The notes under the pieces are model-generated. The model did no database searches and was not told where the DNA came from. It worked only from the letters and a program-made list of their open reading frames with translations. The position numbers were made by a program, and so were the translations under genes. Shown in pieces: positions 1 to 11,318 of a DNA stretch of 64,000 nucleotides (position 1 is the stretch's first letter; each line of letters begins with the position of its first letter). The stretch comes from Vandiemenella viatica (lineage: Eukaryota; Arthropoda; Insecta; Orthoptera; Morabidae), in the NCBI GenBank assembly GCA_031002005.1, contig JARYHS010013630.1, forward strand, positions 238,459,539 to 238,523,538, in the 5' to 3' direction.

Positions 1-1802
1 TCTTCATCTGCAGCATGAACTATAGCTTTTCTTATTTCATTTTTCAATTTTCTTCTTACAAAATCAGATCGCAGACTGCGCAATTCCAAAGCAACATATT
101 CTCCAAAATGATCATATTCATCCGGTACTCCATTCGCCAGTACTTGCAACGCAGCATTTAGTGCTATATCGTCTTTTTCTTGACGAAGTCTTTTCGTTTG
201 TTTCTTTGCGTTATTTTCAGTTTTTTTAGTCACCTCCTCGTTTTCGCTGGGATTCTTTGAACTTTCAGCAATTCCTCTTCTGTCTGACGTAGTATTTGAA
301 GATTCCTCCATCTAAAATTGAATATCAAAAACGAAAAATAATTCGTTAAAAAAGCTCAGTAATAATTATACTAATTAATGATATAATTCTATTAATTAAT
401 TGATGATAGGTGTAATAATCATTGATTGCTTAAATCGATTATTCTTTCATTACAGTTTCCAGAAAACACAGAGCAATGGCTTAAGATATCAGCTGATTTT
501 GAGAGGCGTTGGAATTTTCCTCACTGTCTGGGAGCCGTGGACGGAAAACATGTAGTGATTCAAGCTCCTGATAACAGTGGTAGTTTTTATTATAATTACA
601 AAGGTACGCACAGTATCGTTTTGTTAGGAGTCGCTGATGCTAACTACAAATTCATTTACATAGATGTCGGTTGCAATGGCCGAATTTCTGATGCTGGAGT
701 GTTTTCTAACTGCAACTTATATGAAAAACTGGAACAAAAGGCTTTACCTTTACCCGACCCAGAACCACTTCCTGGACGAAGTATGTCAGTGCCATATTGT
801 CTTGTGGGAGATGATGCGTTTGCAATGAAAACGTATCTGTTAAAACCTTATCCCTTTCGTGATCAACCAGCACCTAACAGAATTTTTAATTATCGCCTGT
901 CAAGGGCACGTAGAACGGTGGAAAACAGTTTTGGGATTTTAGCAAACAGATTTAGAGTACTGAGAAAACCTATGCTCTTGAAACCTGATATAGCCAAAAA
1001 CATTGTATTGTCAATATGCGTCCTTCACAATTTTCTGTTGAATGAAAATGCATCTGTCTACTTAGGAAATGGGATAATTGATTCAGAAGATGAGGTAACT
1101 CGAGATATGGAGCCTGGGCTCTGGCGTACAGAAAGTAATCCAGAGAATACATTTTTTTCATTGGAACGAGGCAAAAAAATAATTATACAACATTACAAAA
1201 AGATGTGAGAGATGAGTTCAAAGACTATTTTATGACTACCAGGGGTGAGGTGTTTTGGTAATATAGACATATTACTGTCTGACTGGCCATATTAAAGAAA
1301 ATATTAAACTTACCAAATTTGATTGTGTTGGAAAAGCAGTCAATCCCGGAATCACAAATTTCAGTGCATTGAAGTAAGGCCACTTGCATTCATAATTTTC
1401 ATCTGCCCCACTTCCACTTTTCCTATTTTTAATTTTTTTCATTTCTTGAGATACCTTAAAACATTAAGAAAAACTTACTGTTGAAATTCTTATTGTCATT
1501 ACAATGTATCTACAACAATTATAAGAGATATTGGTATTAATGTTTAATAAATGTATTAATAAATGTTTTGAAATGTATATGAATCATTCAAATTTAATTT
1601 GAATTACCTGATTCCTTAAGTTGTGCAGCTTCCTTTGAACTTCATCTGCTGAACAAAAAAATTTATCTGCTATTTCCTTCAAAACATTTTGTTTCTTAAT
1701 TCTGTCCCGGTAATCGACACATTTCACATTCCACAACAATTCTCTAGCTTCATACATTTTAATTAACTCCATTGTTTCTTCCGATGACCAGATTTTGCTC
1801 AT
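1..1802 (-). CDS. Harbinger companion protein with MADF/Myb-like DNA-binding domain, three exons (C-terminus outside window)
   Basis: In PIF/Harbinger elements this type of protein is thought to bind DNA and assist the transposase. Exon 1 is 1608-1802 (65 codons from ATG; conserved WSSEETMELIKMYE then LHNLRNQ). Its donor is CAG|GTAATT. Exon 2 is 1314-1454 (47 codons; KSGSG and WPYFNALKFV), with acceptor TTTTAAG and donor TTG|GTAAG. Exon 3 runs from 311 down past base 1 (at least 103 codons), with acceptor ATTTTAG. All three junctions are phase 0 and the frame is open throughout, giving at least 215 residues. Exon 3 is Lys/Glu-rich and ends in a helical segment (FGEYVALELR) like the C-terminus of other MADF proteins. 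The transposase exon lies inside intron 2 on the opposite strand. No damage is visible. Confidence 0.8.
456..1208 (+). CDS. HARBI1-like Harbinger transposase, catalytic exon
   Basis: DDE-type nuclease domain (DDE_Tnp_4 family) that cuts and joins Harbinger DNA at TWA sites. The exon begins at 456 after a splice acceptor (CTTTCATTACAG), in phase 0. The earlier start-like codon at 426 is intronic, and the N-terminal exon is expected left of base 1. Visible signatures are AVDGKHV (first Asp), GRISDAGVF (second Asp), VGDDAF, FNYRLSRARR and TVENSFG (Glu), then VLHNFLL. The catalytic triad is intact. The frame stops at 1206-1208, but a second frame continues to TAA at 1259-1261 with a family-like tail (VRDEFKDYF). 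This fits loss of one A from the A-run at about 1171-1177. It could be a real mutation or a homopolymer sequencing error. Confidence 0.85.
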   Translation, partial: FPENTEQWLKISADFERRWNFPHCLGAVDGKHVVIQAPDNSGSFYYNYKGTHSIVLLGVADANYKFIYIDVGCNGRISDAGVFSNCNLYEKLEQKALPLPDPEPLPGRSMSVPYCLVGDDAFAMKTYLLKPYPFRDQPAPNRIFNYRLSRARRTVENSFGILANRFRVLRKPMLLKPDIAKNIVLSICVLHNFLLNENASVYLGNGIIDSEDEVTRDMEPGLWRTESNPENTFFSLERGKKIIIQHYKKM

Positions 1803-2326
1803 TTTGATTCTACCTCTCGCCGAGCTCTCAGCTACTGCTCTCAGACTATACGAACAGCCAGTGGCGTAGCTAGGGGGGGGCGGTGGGGGCGGTCCGCCCC
1901 GGGTGACACCCGTTTGGGGGTGACACCCGCATTTCCAAACTAGTAACCGAAATTAGTGTGATACAATTTTTTTTTTTTTTTTTTGATAGTCGAAACACGT
2001 CTACCTTGAATGTTTTAAATATTTGTTTCAAGTTGATCTATCGCTTTTTCAAGTACGATCCAGGGGGCTGTGTTCTTTCATTACAGTATAGTATAATTAT
2101 TGGCAACACCGCACGCTTAAACAAAGAGAGCATCGCTCTGTAGCTCCAACAATCACAGTAACTCATTGTGCTTGCCGTTCGTCACTGTTGTTTGGTTTGT
2201 TAGAAGCGGCGGTGGATATAATGTAAGTTTTCTTATATAAACAGAGGTAGTTTTAAAATTAAAGGATGTATTATATATATCTAAAATTGTTAAAATCATG
2301 GTAATTAGACAGTTAAATTGTAAATC

Positions 2327-2655
2327 GGGTTTTATCTAACAGGCAATACCGCTGCCTCGCGACTGTTAACGTGTCGTCATCGTGACGTCACGTTCACGTA
2401 CAGTCAATTTTTGTGACATCAAAACTGAACATCTGGTTGTGTTATCGGACATCTGCGGCCGCTTACCAGCGGCCGCCTGCATCTGATCCACCTTCGGCAT
2501 ATCAGTTTATGTTGATATTCTACAGCTTTAAATTATTGTGACCTCGCTACCCTCGGTCACAATAGTCACAAAAATTCACTGTACGTGAACGTGACGTCAC
2601 GATGACGACACGTTAACAGTCGCGAGGCAGCGGTATTGCCTGTTAAATAAAACCC
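2327..2655. mobile_element. MITE with 91-bp near-identical terminal inverted repeats
   Basis: Arms 2327-2417 and 2565-2655 are inverted copies differing at only two positions that I can count, which suggests a young or gene-converted element. Each arm contains the palindromic TGACGTCA core (CRE-like). The centre holds a second palindrome with two NotI-type GCGGCCGC octamers near 2456-2476, and an inner inverted pair around GTGACC/GGTCAC at 2540-2560. No coding capacity. A clear TSD was not found, so the superfamily is not assigned. Confidence 0.8.
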
Positions 2656-3902
2656 TATAAATCCTCTAAATTATTTCAAGAAAAATGCTAGATTTTCCTT
2701 TTTTTTTTTTTTTTTTTTTACAAGTGCAAAAAAGCGTTTCAAAATTGTTTTGCTTATTTAGAATTCCATTAGCTTTCTAGCTAAGATTCACAAGTGCATT
2801 GAAGTATTTTCTAGTAATTGCTGAATTTATCATCTAACAGTTTCGTGATGTATAAATTGAGTACATTTCGTGTTATCCGGTCCGCGTACCTACCTATTGT
2901 GACAGTGCCCCTATACTCGACATGAAACCGTATCATGTTCGAATTTATGCAAATAAAATGATTCGGAAAACTGCATTAAACTAGCAATACTGTCAGGTTT
3001 CAAGTCAATCCGAACAAGTCCAAGTGTTCGTTGATTGTATCGTCTGTCGTTGGTAATCAGATTTTGTAGGGCATGTGTTTAAAACAGTCGGTACCGCGTA
3101 TTTTGATAGCGAAATCGTAACATTAGTAAGCACTTTAACTCTAGGTTCACGTAAGTTTGCTATGCTTTCTATTGATCGAGAATATGCAAATATGATCGCG
3201 ATGAAATAAATAAGCGAATGATTCTTTAAGAATTTTCTATAATAAATTTACAGAAGAAGATTTCTATTATGGGTAACCTCTCTGTCGAATACAGGTACCT
3301 AAATTCTTGCGGGTTCCTTAAATCGACAGGAATGTCGAACTTCCGTTCCTGAACAAAAATTGAGCTTTAATCATAAACTGAACGAACATTCGAGCCGTTT
3401 ACATCTTTATTTATACGCTACAGAGCGGTGCTAGAAATTCAAAAATCTTCAGTACATACAATGTCATATTTAGGAGTCTGTAGATACTTATTTCTTAGGC
3501 GGGTGGTAAAATACTTGTTAAAGGCAAAGGCATGTTCTTTTACTATCTGACCCGTTATTTTTTTAATTACATTTAATTATGTTTTTATATTTTATTTATT
3601 CCTCTATTTTTATGAAGGAACTTATAGTTGCTTCTCTGACTATACAGTATCCCCCAAGGTCTCACAACTTGTGGGACCCGGATCCTGGGTTTGCACCAAT
3701 GGGAACCCATCTGGGTCTGGAATTGCTTCTATTTGGATCAAGCCACTTCTGTTAACTTTCCTCTCAATATCCCTTGGTCCTGCAAATACCGAGGTTGCAA
3801 AGTCATTTAAATACAGCCTATGTTAACGTTTCAATAACAAATGCTAGCTTTCGACTTTTTTAAAAAAATTTATAGAGGAATCTTATGCTCTCCCTATAGT
3901 TA
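2656..3902. other. Non-coding interior of the hAT element
   Basis: AT-rich DNA with a poly-T tract near 2701-2720 and no credible open frame or repeat that I could assign. Confidence 0.5.
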
Positions 3903-5058
3903 CACTGGCGGAAATTAAAATCACAACATGCATACATGAGTGGTAGAATTTTAGGAAACTTTTTGTGCTGGGTGACCATGTGATCTAATGTGTCTACTTC
4001 CAGTATCCTAGACATGCTCTATTAGGGATCGTGCTGTCCAAATTGTGATCGAAACTCCTTCCAAGGCATTTGTGACGATTGCTGCAGTATGAGGACGGGC
4101 ATTATCTTGTTGGAAAATGCGATTTGGATGGTGAACATGAAGGGTATCAAAATAAGATGCAGTACCCCGTCCAGATAGTGGTGGGCTGTCATTGTGCCAT
4201 CAACAACAGCCGACTCAGTCATGCTGTCGAAACTGATTGCCGCCAAAACATGACACCAGTGGCTACACTTGTGTGACGTTTTGAAATCACAGTAGGTAAG
4301 CCGTTTCTCCACTACGCCTGCGAACATGTCGTCGATTATCACTTTGCCACAGACAGAATTGAGACTCGTCTCTAAACACAAATGTACGCCATTGACATGT
4401 CCATTTGTGTTTCGCATTACACCAGGTTAGATGATGCTGGCAATGAAATTAGATTAATGGGACACGTTGTACAGGGGCCAGAGAGTGTGACCCAGATTCA
4501 AGCAATTAGTTTACAATCGTTCGGGGAGGGGGAGGGGGGTGACTATCTGTAACCACTGCTTGGATATGGGCTGCAGCCAACCATCTGCCAGCAACAGCCA
4601 CCCACACCATTTGGCAGTCTTCACGTGCTGTTATCTATCTGTATGGACCCATGCCTGCTCTAGAACCTTCTTTCAATCACTGTGTAACAAGTCTGTATAC
4701 TGACATTGCACTACGGCCAATCCTTCGGGAGATTTCACGATATGATGCACCCTTTAAAAACACGTCAATTCTCCGACCTCTCTCACAGTTAGACATTTGG
4801 GTGTAGAGAGTTGTCACTCTTCGCCTTGGCATACTCAGCCAACAAAAACTTGTAGACAATAAAGTGTCATATTACATGATAATTTTTTTAAAATTGAAAT
4901 TTATATAATAAATAGCACCGTAATTCTCATATTATTTCATACAAAACTTTCAATTTTTAACCATTTAATACTCTTCATGCGGGGATACTTGGGGCCAAAT
5001 TTCATTCATTTATCACAACACCGTCTGGGTGTTGGAATTTTAATTTGCGCCAATTTGT
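3903..5058 (-). mobile_element. Degenerate Tc1/mariner element
   Basis: Diverged inverted termini are visible: CACTGGCGGAAATTAAAATC near 3905, and GGAATTTTAATTTGCGCCA near 5035-5053. The enclosed minus-strand coding remnant (4022-4859) resembles Tc1 transposase. It lies wholly within the hAT element, so it either inserted there or was carried by it. Confidence 0.65.
4022..4859 (-). pseudogene. Tc1-like transposase remnant
   Basis: Tc1 transposases carry an N-terminal paired HTH domain and a DDE catalytic domain. Here 4859-4677 encodes an HTH-like stretch (GASYREISRRIGRSAMSVYR). Farther down the minus strand one frame reads FQQDNARPHTA (second catalytic Asp), and near 4022-4060 a WTARSLIEHV remnant marks the Glu region. 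The pieces lie in different frames and contain stops, so the gene is dead. A related but better-kept copy lies at 59304-60294. Confidence 0.65.
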
Positions 5059-6694
5059 GTGTCAGTTGCTAAGTGTAAAAGGTCGAGCTGCACTTTGCCA
5101 ATACCGGCCTGTATCGTCACCGCAACAACAATCGGCTGAGTGACGGCTCGCCCCCTCGCGTCCACTCTTTTCCATAGCTCACCCGCGTTCCTACCCTGTC
5201 TTTAGTCTCCTTTAACGTTTTCAAGTGATTGTTTCAGGGAATAAGTGTTGGGGATGACGGGTAGGTCTGATACCTTACTTTATTATACTGTACTTTATTT
5301 TGCACAGTTTTGGTACGAAAGTACATAAAAATACTTTTTTATCTACTCACGTAATCACCTAACTGATTGATATTTTATGTACAAAAATAGTTTCCCATCA
5401 CAGTATTAAATCATCACCTCACTGTACCGGAATGACACATTCTCGCGTGTTTCAACGCCATCAGAAAGACATGTCAATCACTTCGCATTGACGCGTTTGT
5501 TTTGTTTGAGGTTCGTTTCGATTCTCTCATTATTTTTTGTTAGTAAAGAAGGAGATTATAACATATTTTAATTTAAATATACTTCGTAATGATTTTGTAT
5601 AATAAAAATAATAATTTCAAGTTATCTCAAAGTTCAAGTCACAGAGTTTCTTATTGAGAAACTGTCAATGCACCTATATCGTAGTCACCTAACATGAAAA
5701 TGAGACCTACAGATTAACGTGAAATTCGAATCACGGAGCTTCCTAGAATCTTCGCATTAACAGATAAAAACTTTGCCAGATGTAAATGTCAATTTTAAAG
5801 CCTGCAAAAATTACAGTCAAGGCCGGTATTTGAACATTCAGTACCCAAATCGCATGCAGTCATTTCAGTCACCAGTCCGAATGTAGGTGTAATGAAAAAT
5901 AAGTATGCAAACATGATAAAATGAACATTTTTTCTATATCATCTATTTTTGCTATCAGAAAACACGAATCCACTTTTATGTGTTTGAATACATATTGTTC
6001 ATTACTTCTAGATTGTTCTGGCGTCTGGTTCCGGCGTGCGATTCGGGTGTAGAAGGTCCCCGTTACAAATGCAAATCTCGGCTGCAATTTTTGTGGGTCT
6101 TAAAATTGATCTTCAGCTCTGGCAAATCTTTGATTTTTTTAATGCGAAGATGCTATGACTCTTCCTACTTTTTACGAACATCCGATGAACATGGATGTTT
6201 TAAAGCAAACATAACATGAAAACAACATTTGGTCGCAAGGTAATGGAAATTTCCGAACTCTCTCTATGCGCTTCTCAACATCCAGCAGGCCGACAATGGT
6301 CCGCACCTTCAAAACATAAACCAAACCAATGATAGCCGGGTGATGGCCAAGTGTCGGATGAGACACCGTGTCATTTGGACAAACTTCCATTAAGAACCCT
6401 TTCGGGTTAATCTAAAACCACTTTAGATCACCGAGAGTGTCATATTGACTATTGAGCATGAAGTAACTCAAATTGTTAATTCTGAAAATGTGATTTAAGA
6501 GTTTGCAGCTGTTAAAACTAGAAAGAGGAGATTGTGGATAAAGTTGTTTTTAGTTTATGTGTATATCTTTTAAATGTTGTTAATATTATAATTTTACTAA
6601 TTATTATTTTAAATAATAATAATTTTAATTATGTTTTATTGATATCACATTTTACACTTACAAGATATATTTTACTTAATTTCGAATTTAAGTT
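5059..6694. other. Non-coding interior of the hAT element, right part
   Basis: No supported gene. The 6534-6743 open frame is low complexity. A short Thr/Arg-coding GC-richer block occurs at 5100-5200, but nothing recognisable was found. Confidence 0.45.
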
Positions 6695-7304
6695 TTCAAG
6701 GGGTGACACCATCGATAGCCGCCCCGGGTGTCACCCACGCTAGCTACGCCACTGCGAACAGCGTTCGTATTCTGCGAGCTACTCTCAGACAGCACAAGAA
6801 TGACGTGTCGACTTGCGAGCAAGTTGATTATTGTCAGCTCTCAGGCAGTAGCTCGCCACTCGCCGCGAGCTACTCTCAGAGGCGTGTCGACTTGCGAGTT
6901 ACGCTATCGAGAGCTTCTCGCCAGTATTTACTCTCAAGTGGACACGCACCTTAAGTTCTGAAAGATCACAGGCAATTACATTGTTTATGTCATCTCTCCC
7001 TCCATCTCGTTCCGCACAAAGTTGTACAGAATACAGGCAGCTTTGACTATATCTTCTGCAAGATCTAAATCAACATTTAAAGGTTTCTGGAATATTCTCC
7101 ACTTACTGACTAAAATCCCAAAGCAGCATTCAATATATCTCCGTGCCCTTGATAATCTGTAATTGAACACTTTTTTTTGTGACTCAGATTTTTTCCACCA
7201 TAGGGCCGCAGCACATTTTCAGACAAAGCAAAAGCTTCGTCGCCAACAATAGCATAGGGATATGTTGTCGGTGAATTTGTATTGGGGAGTCTTCAGGGAT
7301 GTTG

Positions 7305-8355
7305 TGTCGCGAAAGGCATTCGCGAGGGTTCGCGAATTATAATTATTTAAAAGGAGTTAGATTTATTTGAATTGTGAATGTTAAAATACTAGGAGCCAGC
7401 CAGCCAACACGGAGACGGGGGTCATTAAGCAAACGCATTAGGAAACTATTAAGACATCCACTGCACGTCAACAGAGGGAAAGTCTGGAGTGCCTCAAGGA
7501 AGGTGACAATATTAAGACACAGACTTTCAAAGCCGGACCTAGGCACGGAAGAAACCGAGAGGCTGGGTAAGGTCACTGAAAGAGAGTTTCCAACCTTACA
7601 AAATCTCACGTGGAGGTCCATGTGATGCGGACGTGTCTGACCACAGATTAGCTTCTGGAAAGGACGATAGGACGGAGAGTGCCGTCATTAAGCAGTATAA
7701 ATAGTGGTGGCTGAGCTAACAAACGTCAGAGTAGGACCGACCGCCAGAGTGTGGGGTCGGAGCTGACCAGTGCGGGGCATGGCAGCTACAAGAGTAGGAA
7801 CGACTGCCAGTGAGTGGGGTCGTAGCTGCCTGTGCCGGGGGGCCTAGCAGCATTGCATAGTAGAGTAGCGGAGTCAGAGGGCTAGGACTTCGATTCTCAA
7901 CTCCAGTCTCAGTTAGAAATTGGGACTTAGGTTTCCACATAGGTGGGAAGGCACTCACTTAGATTCATGGATGTGGGAGATTGGAATTTCCCGCTAATCA
8001 ACCCTCAGGGGAATGTTGTTACCTACAGGATGGTAGTGAGAACCATGCGAAGGATTCGTCAGTGGCTAGAGCGACTTAGGGCACGGATGACTTCGAGATA
8101 TGTATTGGAACACTAATTTACCAGTGCCCCGCCCCTCTCCTTGGGACTTTATCGGTTCTTAGGGAGTTGCAAGTTTGTTTCTTGTAATTTCTATGTGTTT
8201 GTTTATTTCTACCAGTTATTCCACTCCGAGTTCCCCTGTCTGAAAACCCGAATCCAACTTAGTTCTGAGACTTCTAAAGGTAACTTTAGACAGTCTCCTC
8301 TGAGCTCTCATCTTCCGAACCGCTCGCGGAAGTAAAAGCCAACCAGGACGCAACA
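7305..8355. mobile_element. Solo LTR (1,051 bp) with 4-bp TSD
   Basis: The insert begins TGTCGCGA and ends ACGCAACA (TG...CA termini) and is flanked by GTTG at 7301-7304 and 8356-8359. Joining the flanks reconnects H2 transposase sequence at the correct place. An internal TATA box lies at 7696-7703. A roughly 60-bp internal tandem duplication occurs at about 7731-7855. A 4-bp TSD and TG/CA ends fit an LTR retrotransposon remnant left by LTR-LTR recombination. No gag/pol is present, so the family is unknown. Confidence 0.78.
7696..7703 (+). promoter_or_regulatory. TATA box of the solo LTR
   Basis: TATAAATA in a GC-balanced setting about 390 bp into the LTR, a usual position for the LTR U3/R promoter. 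If the LTR is oriented on the plus strand, transcription would start about 25-30 bp downstream. Confidence 0.5.
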
Positions 8356-9028
8356 GTTGAGTGATCCACTTTGCCGTTTTTCATGAAAGGATGAGTTCTT
8401 GAAAATTCCTGAGTCACTGTATTTACCATATGCACCACTGTCTACAAAAGTAAATTGATAGTTTGCATCACATATTGCAAGTAGAACAATTGAAAAATTC
8501 CCTTTTTAGTTATAAAACATTGACCCACTATGTGGAGGAGTTACCATCCTAATGTGTTTGGCACCTATACAGTGTGGAAAATTGGCAAAATCTTCAAATG
8601 TTGTAGCTATTTCCATCCATGCTTTCTCTGAAAAGGTAGGAATTTCTGACGGACCTAAGCAATTCCATACTGCCTGACAAATTTCTGTCACTATCTGACG
8701 AGCAGAAGATTTTCCAATGCAAAACGCATATAATTCAGATCAGCAAATGAACAACCGCTCGCCAGATACCTGAAAATTAAATAAATGAATAATTTACTGT
8801 CTTTGGTCCTAAATATTATAATTACTATTATTGAAGTATGCCTCGTATCAATATTTTATTTTTAGTCGTGAGAATTGTAAGTTGACATCAATTGGCTAAA
8901 AATTTGTTTAGTTATTGAAGGTTACATTCTGTATATTCAAGAATCTTATGTTAATGTAATTTGTTATTTTCTTCGCGGTTTTTTTTTTTTTTTTTTTTGC
9001 TGATAGCAATCTTTCATTTATATTTTTA

Positions 9029-9919
9029 GGGAGAGCATTGGTTACAAAATGGAAAAATCTAAGAGACCGTTTCGCTAAGGAAATCAGAATCCAGAAGTCA
9101 GCTAAGTCAGGCAGTGGTGGAGAAAAGAAAATGCCAAACAGATGAGTTTTCTGAGCGATATTCTCGATTATAATAAAACCAGAAGCTCGTTCGAATTATA
9201 GTGCAGCAACACTGAACGAGTTAATGATGCCGAAATAAATGAAGCAGCAACTTCAACTTCTGTTTCATGTACAAGCCTGGTCAATCATCTTCTCCTATCA
9301 ATAAGTCATTCGGGAAAAAGAGGAGGTTGGATCCTGTTGAGTCCAAAATAATAACTGCTTTAGAATCGAACATAGCTGCCAAACGGGAAGAGAGACAGAA
9401 GCCAGACGATGAAGACCACTATTTTCTACTTTCTCTTCTTCCATCACTGAAAATGTTCCCAGTCACTTAAAATACTTAACTACAAGGATGGAGTTAATGC
9501 AAGTCATTATGAAAAATACATCATTACCTACTTCAAGACGTCCGTAGGAGACAGCAGGTCAAATCAGTTAGTATCAATCCCAGCACCAACCTCACTTCTC
9601 ACATCCTCGGTTCTCTCATTCTCAGTTCTCTCAGCCTCAACCCCATTTCTCTCAACCCCTACCCCAGACATCTCAATCTTCTCCTCATTTCTCTCAATTT
9701 CAACCTCATTTTTCTCAACCGCAATCTCAGATATCTGAAACCCAATTTCAGTTTTCTCAACCACAAACCCAGACTTCAAAACAGGAATTACATACCCAGT
9801 TAACATTAAATTCGCCACCATCTACAACTCCATCCCCAACACGATCCATTGCCGAATCTGTAGCATCGCAAGTGTCAAATTTCACCGAAGAAAATGAATC
9901 AGAAATTGATATTTTTTGA
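9029..9919 (+). pseudogene. Harbinger H2 companion protein, MADF C-terminal half plus BESS domain
   Basis: An acceptor (TTTATATTTTTAG) precedes 9029. The first frame reads KWKNLRDRFAKEIR and KSGSGGEKK, typical of the second half of a MADF domain. A second frame reads MSFLSDILDYNKT, and 9267-9470 gives DDEDHYFLLSLLPSLK, the core of a BESS protein-interaction motif. The tail (9570-9790) codes a repeated HFSQ/PQ-rich segment, then ends near 9919. Several frameshifts and stops make it a pseudogene. The first MADF exon is missing from the interval and would have been left of H1. It lies inside the intron of the minus-strand H2 transposase. Confidence 0.7.
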
Positions 9920-10226
9920 ATTTTTGTACCTTTAAAATTATTTTTAATTATAAAACTGTGTTTACAAAACATATTAAATAAACAAAGAATTCAACTTTAA
10001 TTACTTCTTGTTTTACTTTTCTTATAACTTCCTGATCTCATTTTATACCGGTACTTTTATACTTTGAAATTTAATTGTTATCTATTGATCCAAACTTTAA
10101 TCTTAATCGTATTATTATCTATAGTTTTGAATCTTAAAATACAGTTTGAACGGCTGGTTGGCTCCAAGAAATGTGACGAGTTGCCATAATATGAACGATA
10201 TAATTAATAAAATGATTTCTTCTTAC
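9920..10226. other. Intron of H2 transposase, no feature
   Basis: AT-rich intronic sequence between the MADF remnant and H2 exon 1. Nothing else is recognised. Confidence 0.4.
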
Positions 10227-10495
10227 CTTAAACCAATGAGAAGTCTTTCTTCTGGGGTTATGCTGCTTCTCATCATGGTTGTTTCTTGAGCGGCCTGTAG
10301 ACGATCAAATTGTTTGTCAAACTTTACGTGTTTGTCAAATTATTTGAGAGTCTGCGGCATTGTTTGACGTGTTTGTCAAACAATCGACGCGTTTGACGTG
10401 TTTGATGGAAATTTTGATTTACGGCGTGTTTGTCAAATAATTTGAGGTGTGCGGTGGTGTTTGTCAAACATTATTTCATTTATCGCCTAGTGATC

Positions 10496-10820
10496 ATGGA
10501 GAACGCATCGCCGTTTGCCAAGTGACAACAGCAGGAATGATAAGTGACTGAGTGGACATAATTTATCAGACGAAAGATTCCTTTTACAGTTCATGTCCAT
10601 ATATCGCGATCTCTCGGTGCTATGAAAATAAAATCTAAAGAATCGAATAACTTCAATATTTAGCTAAATTTTCCAAAAACGTTGAAAGAATTTAAAGTTG
10701 AAATTTGTAGAGGGCAAATGTAGGAGGGTGCAGAAAAGGGAGAAGATGGGTGTCTAGGGAAATTGTCACCGGAGCGTGGGCTCCATTGCAATTTTATTAA
10801 ATATATTAAATATTAGCATC
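10496..10820. other. H3 internal DNA without a gene
   Basis: A short plus-strand start (ATGGAGAACGCATCG at 10496) is closed after nine codons. It might be a remnant of an H3 companion gene but cannot be supported. Confidence 0.3.
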
Positions 10821-11318
10821 TGGTTTTGCTAATTTCTCCAAGAACCCTGTATAATAGTCTCCATCTCTTCCATGTCTTCTTCTCCATGTCGGATGTATTT
10901 TTTTCCCCGTTAATAAGTAAATTGTGTAAATGACAACACGTCATAACTTCTTGCTTTTGTTAGAGATAATTATGTGGATTTCTAAAAAAAAAAAAAAACT
11001 TTTTCAATAACCCGCGCGAGATAAACGATAGTTAAAAATTCTTCTGTTATCATTTAACACTTGTTTTTTTTTTATTTTATGTTTTTTTATTTTTATTTAT
11101 TGGCCTTTGGTCTGCGACCATTTAGCCATCTTGCAACTACAACAGTTTTACAATAACAATTTTACAATGGCAACATGGTAATAAGACCTTTATAATAACA
11201 TTGCAATAAAAACATTGTAACAATAGTGCGATTACATTATTAATAGTAACATTACAAAGGTAACTTTACAGGACATCATTGAGGTAACAAATTTCTTATA
11301 CATTACATTTTATGGGCT

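Larger units (their letters stand above)
1859..6754. mobile_element. hAT-superfamily element, 4.9 kb, with perfect 8-bp TSD
   Basis: Termini CAGTGGCGTAGCTAG... and ...CTAGCTACGCCACTG are inverted repeats. The element is flanked by identical CGAACAGC at 1851-1858 and 6755-6762. An 8-bp TSD with CAGTGGCG-type ends is diagnostic of hAT. Subterminal GC-rich blocks with GGGTGACACC occur at both ends. No hAT transposase can be read inside, so the copy is non-autonomous or gutted. It contains a MITE at 2327-2655 and a Tc1/mariner relic at about 3903-5058. It is inserted in H1 just upstream of the MADF start codon, and removing one TSD copy restores contiguous H1 sequence. Confidence 0.88.
1..6950 (+). 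mobile_element. PIF/Harbinger element H1 (left end outside window)
   Basis: Autonomous-type Harbinger element with a HARBI1-like transposase on the plus strand and a three-exon MADF companion gene on the minus strand. Its right terminus appears to be at 6950, ending GTGGACACGCACC next to TTA (6951-6953), a typical PIF/Harbinger TWA target. The subterminal DNA 6763-6950 repeats short motifs such as GAGCTACTCTCAGA, also seen at 1820-1850. It is split by a hAT element at 1859-6754. It sits inside the C-terminal coding part of another Harbinger (H2). The left end and left TSD are off the window, so the full length is unknown. Confidence 0.75.

Noticed and set aside
970..1161. Minus-strand frame inside the transposase
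   Set aside because: Antisense shadow of the H1 transposase. No motif, and not joined by any splice signals.
1958..2143. Small plus-strand frame at the hAT left end
   Set aside because: Starts in a poly-T run and encodes low-complexity Phe/Ile text with no family resemblance.
4500..4545. G-rich run as a regulatory G-quadruplex
   Set aside because: The G-runs are within a decayed Tc1 element and are not regularly spaced, so the signal is weak.
6703..6961. Overlapping Ser/Arg-rich frames
   Set aside because: They span the hAT end and the H1 subterminal repeats, which explain the sequence.
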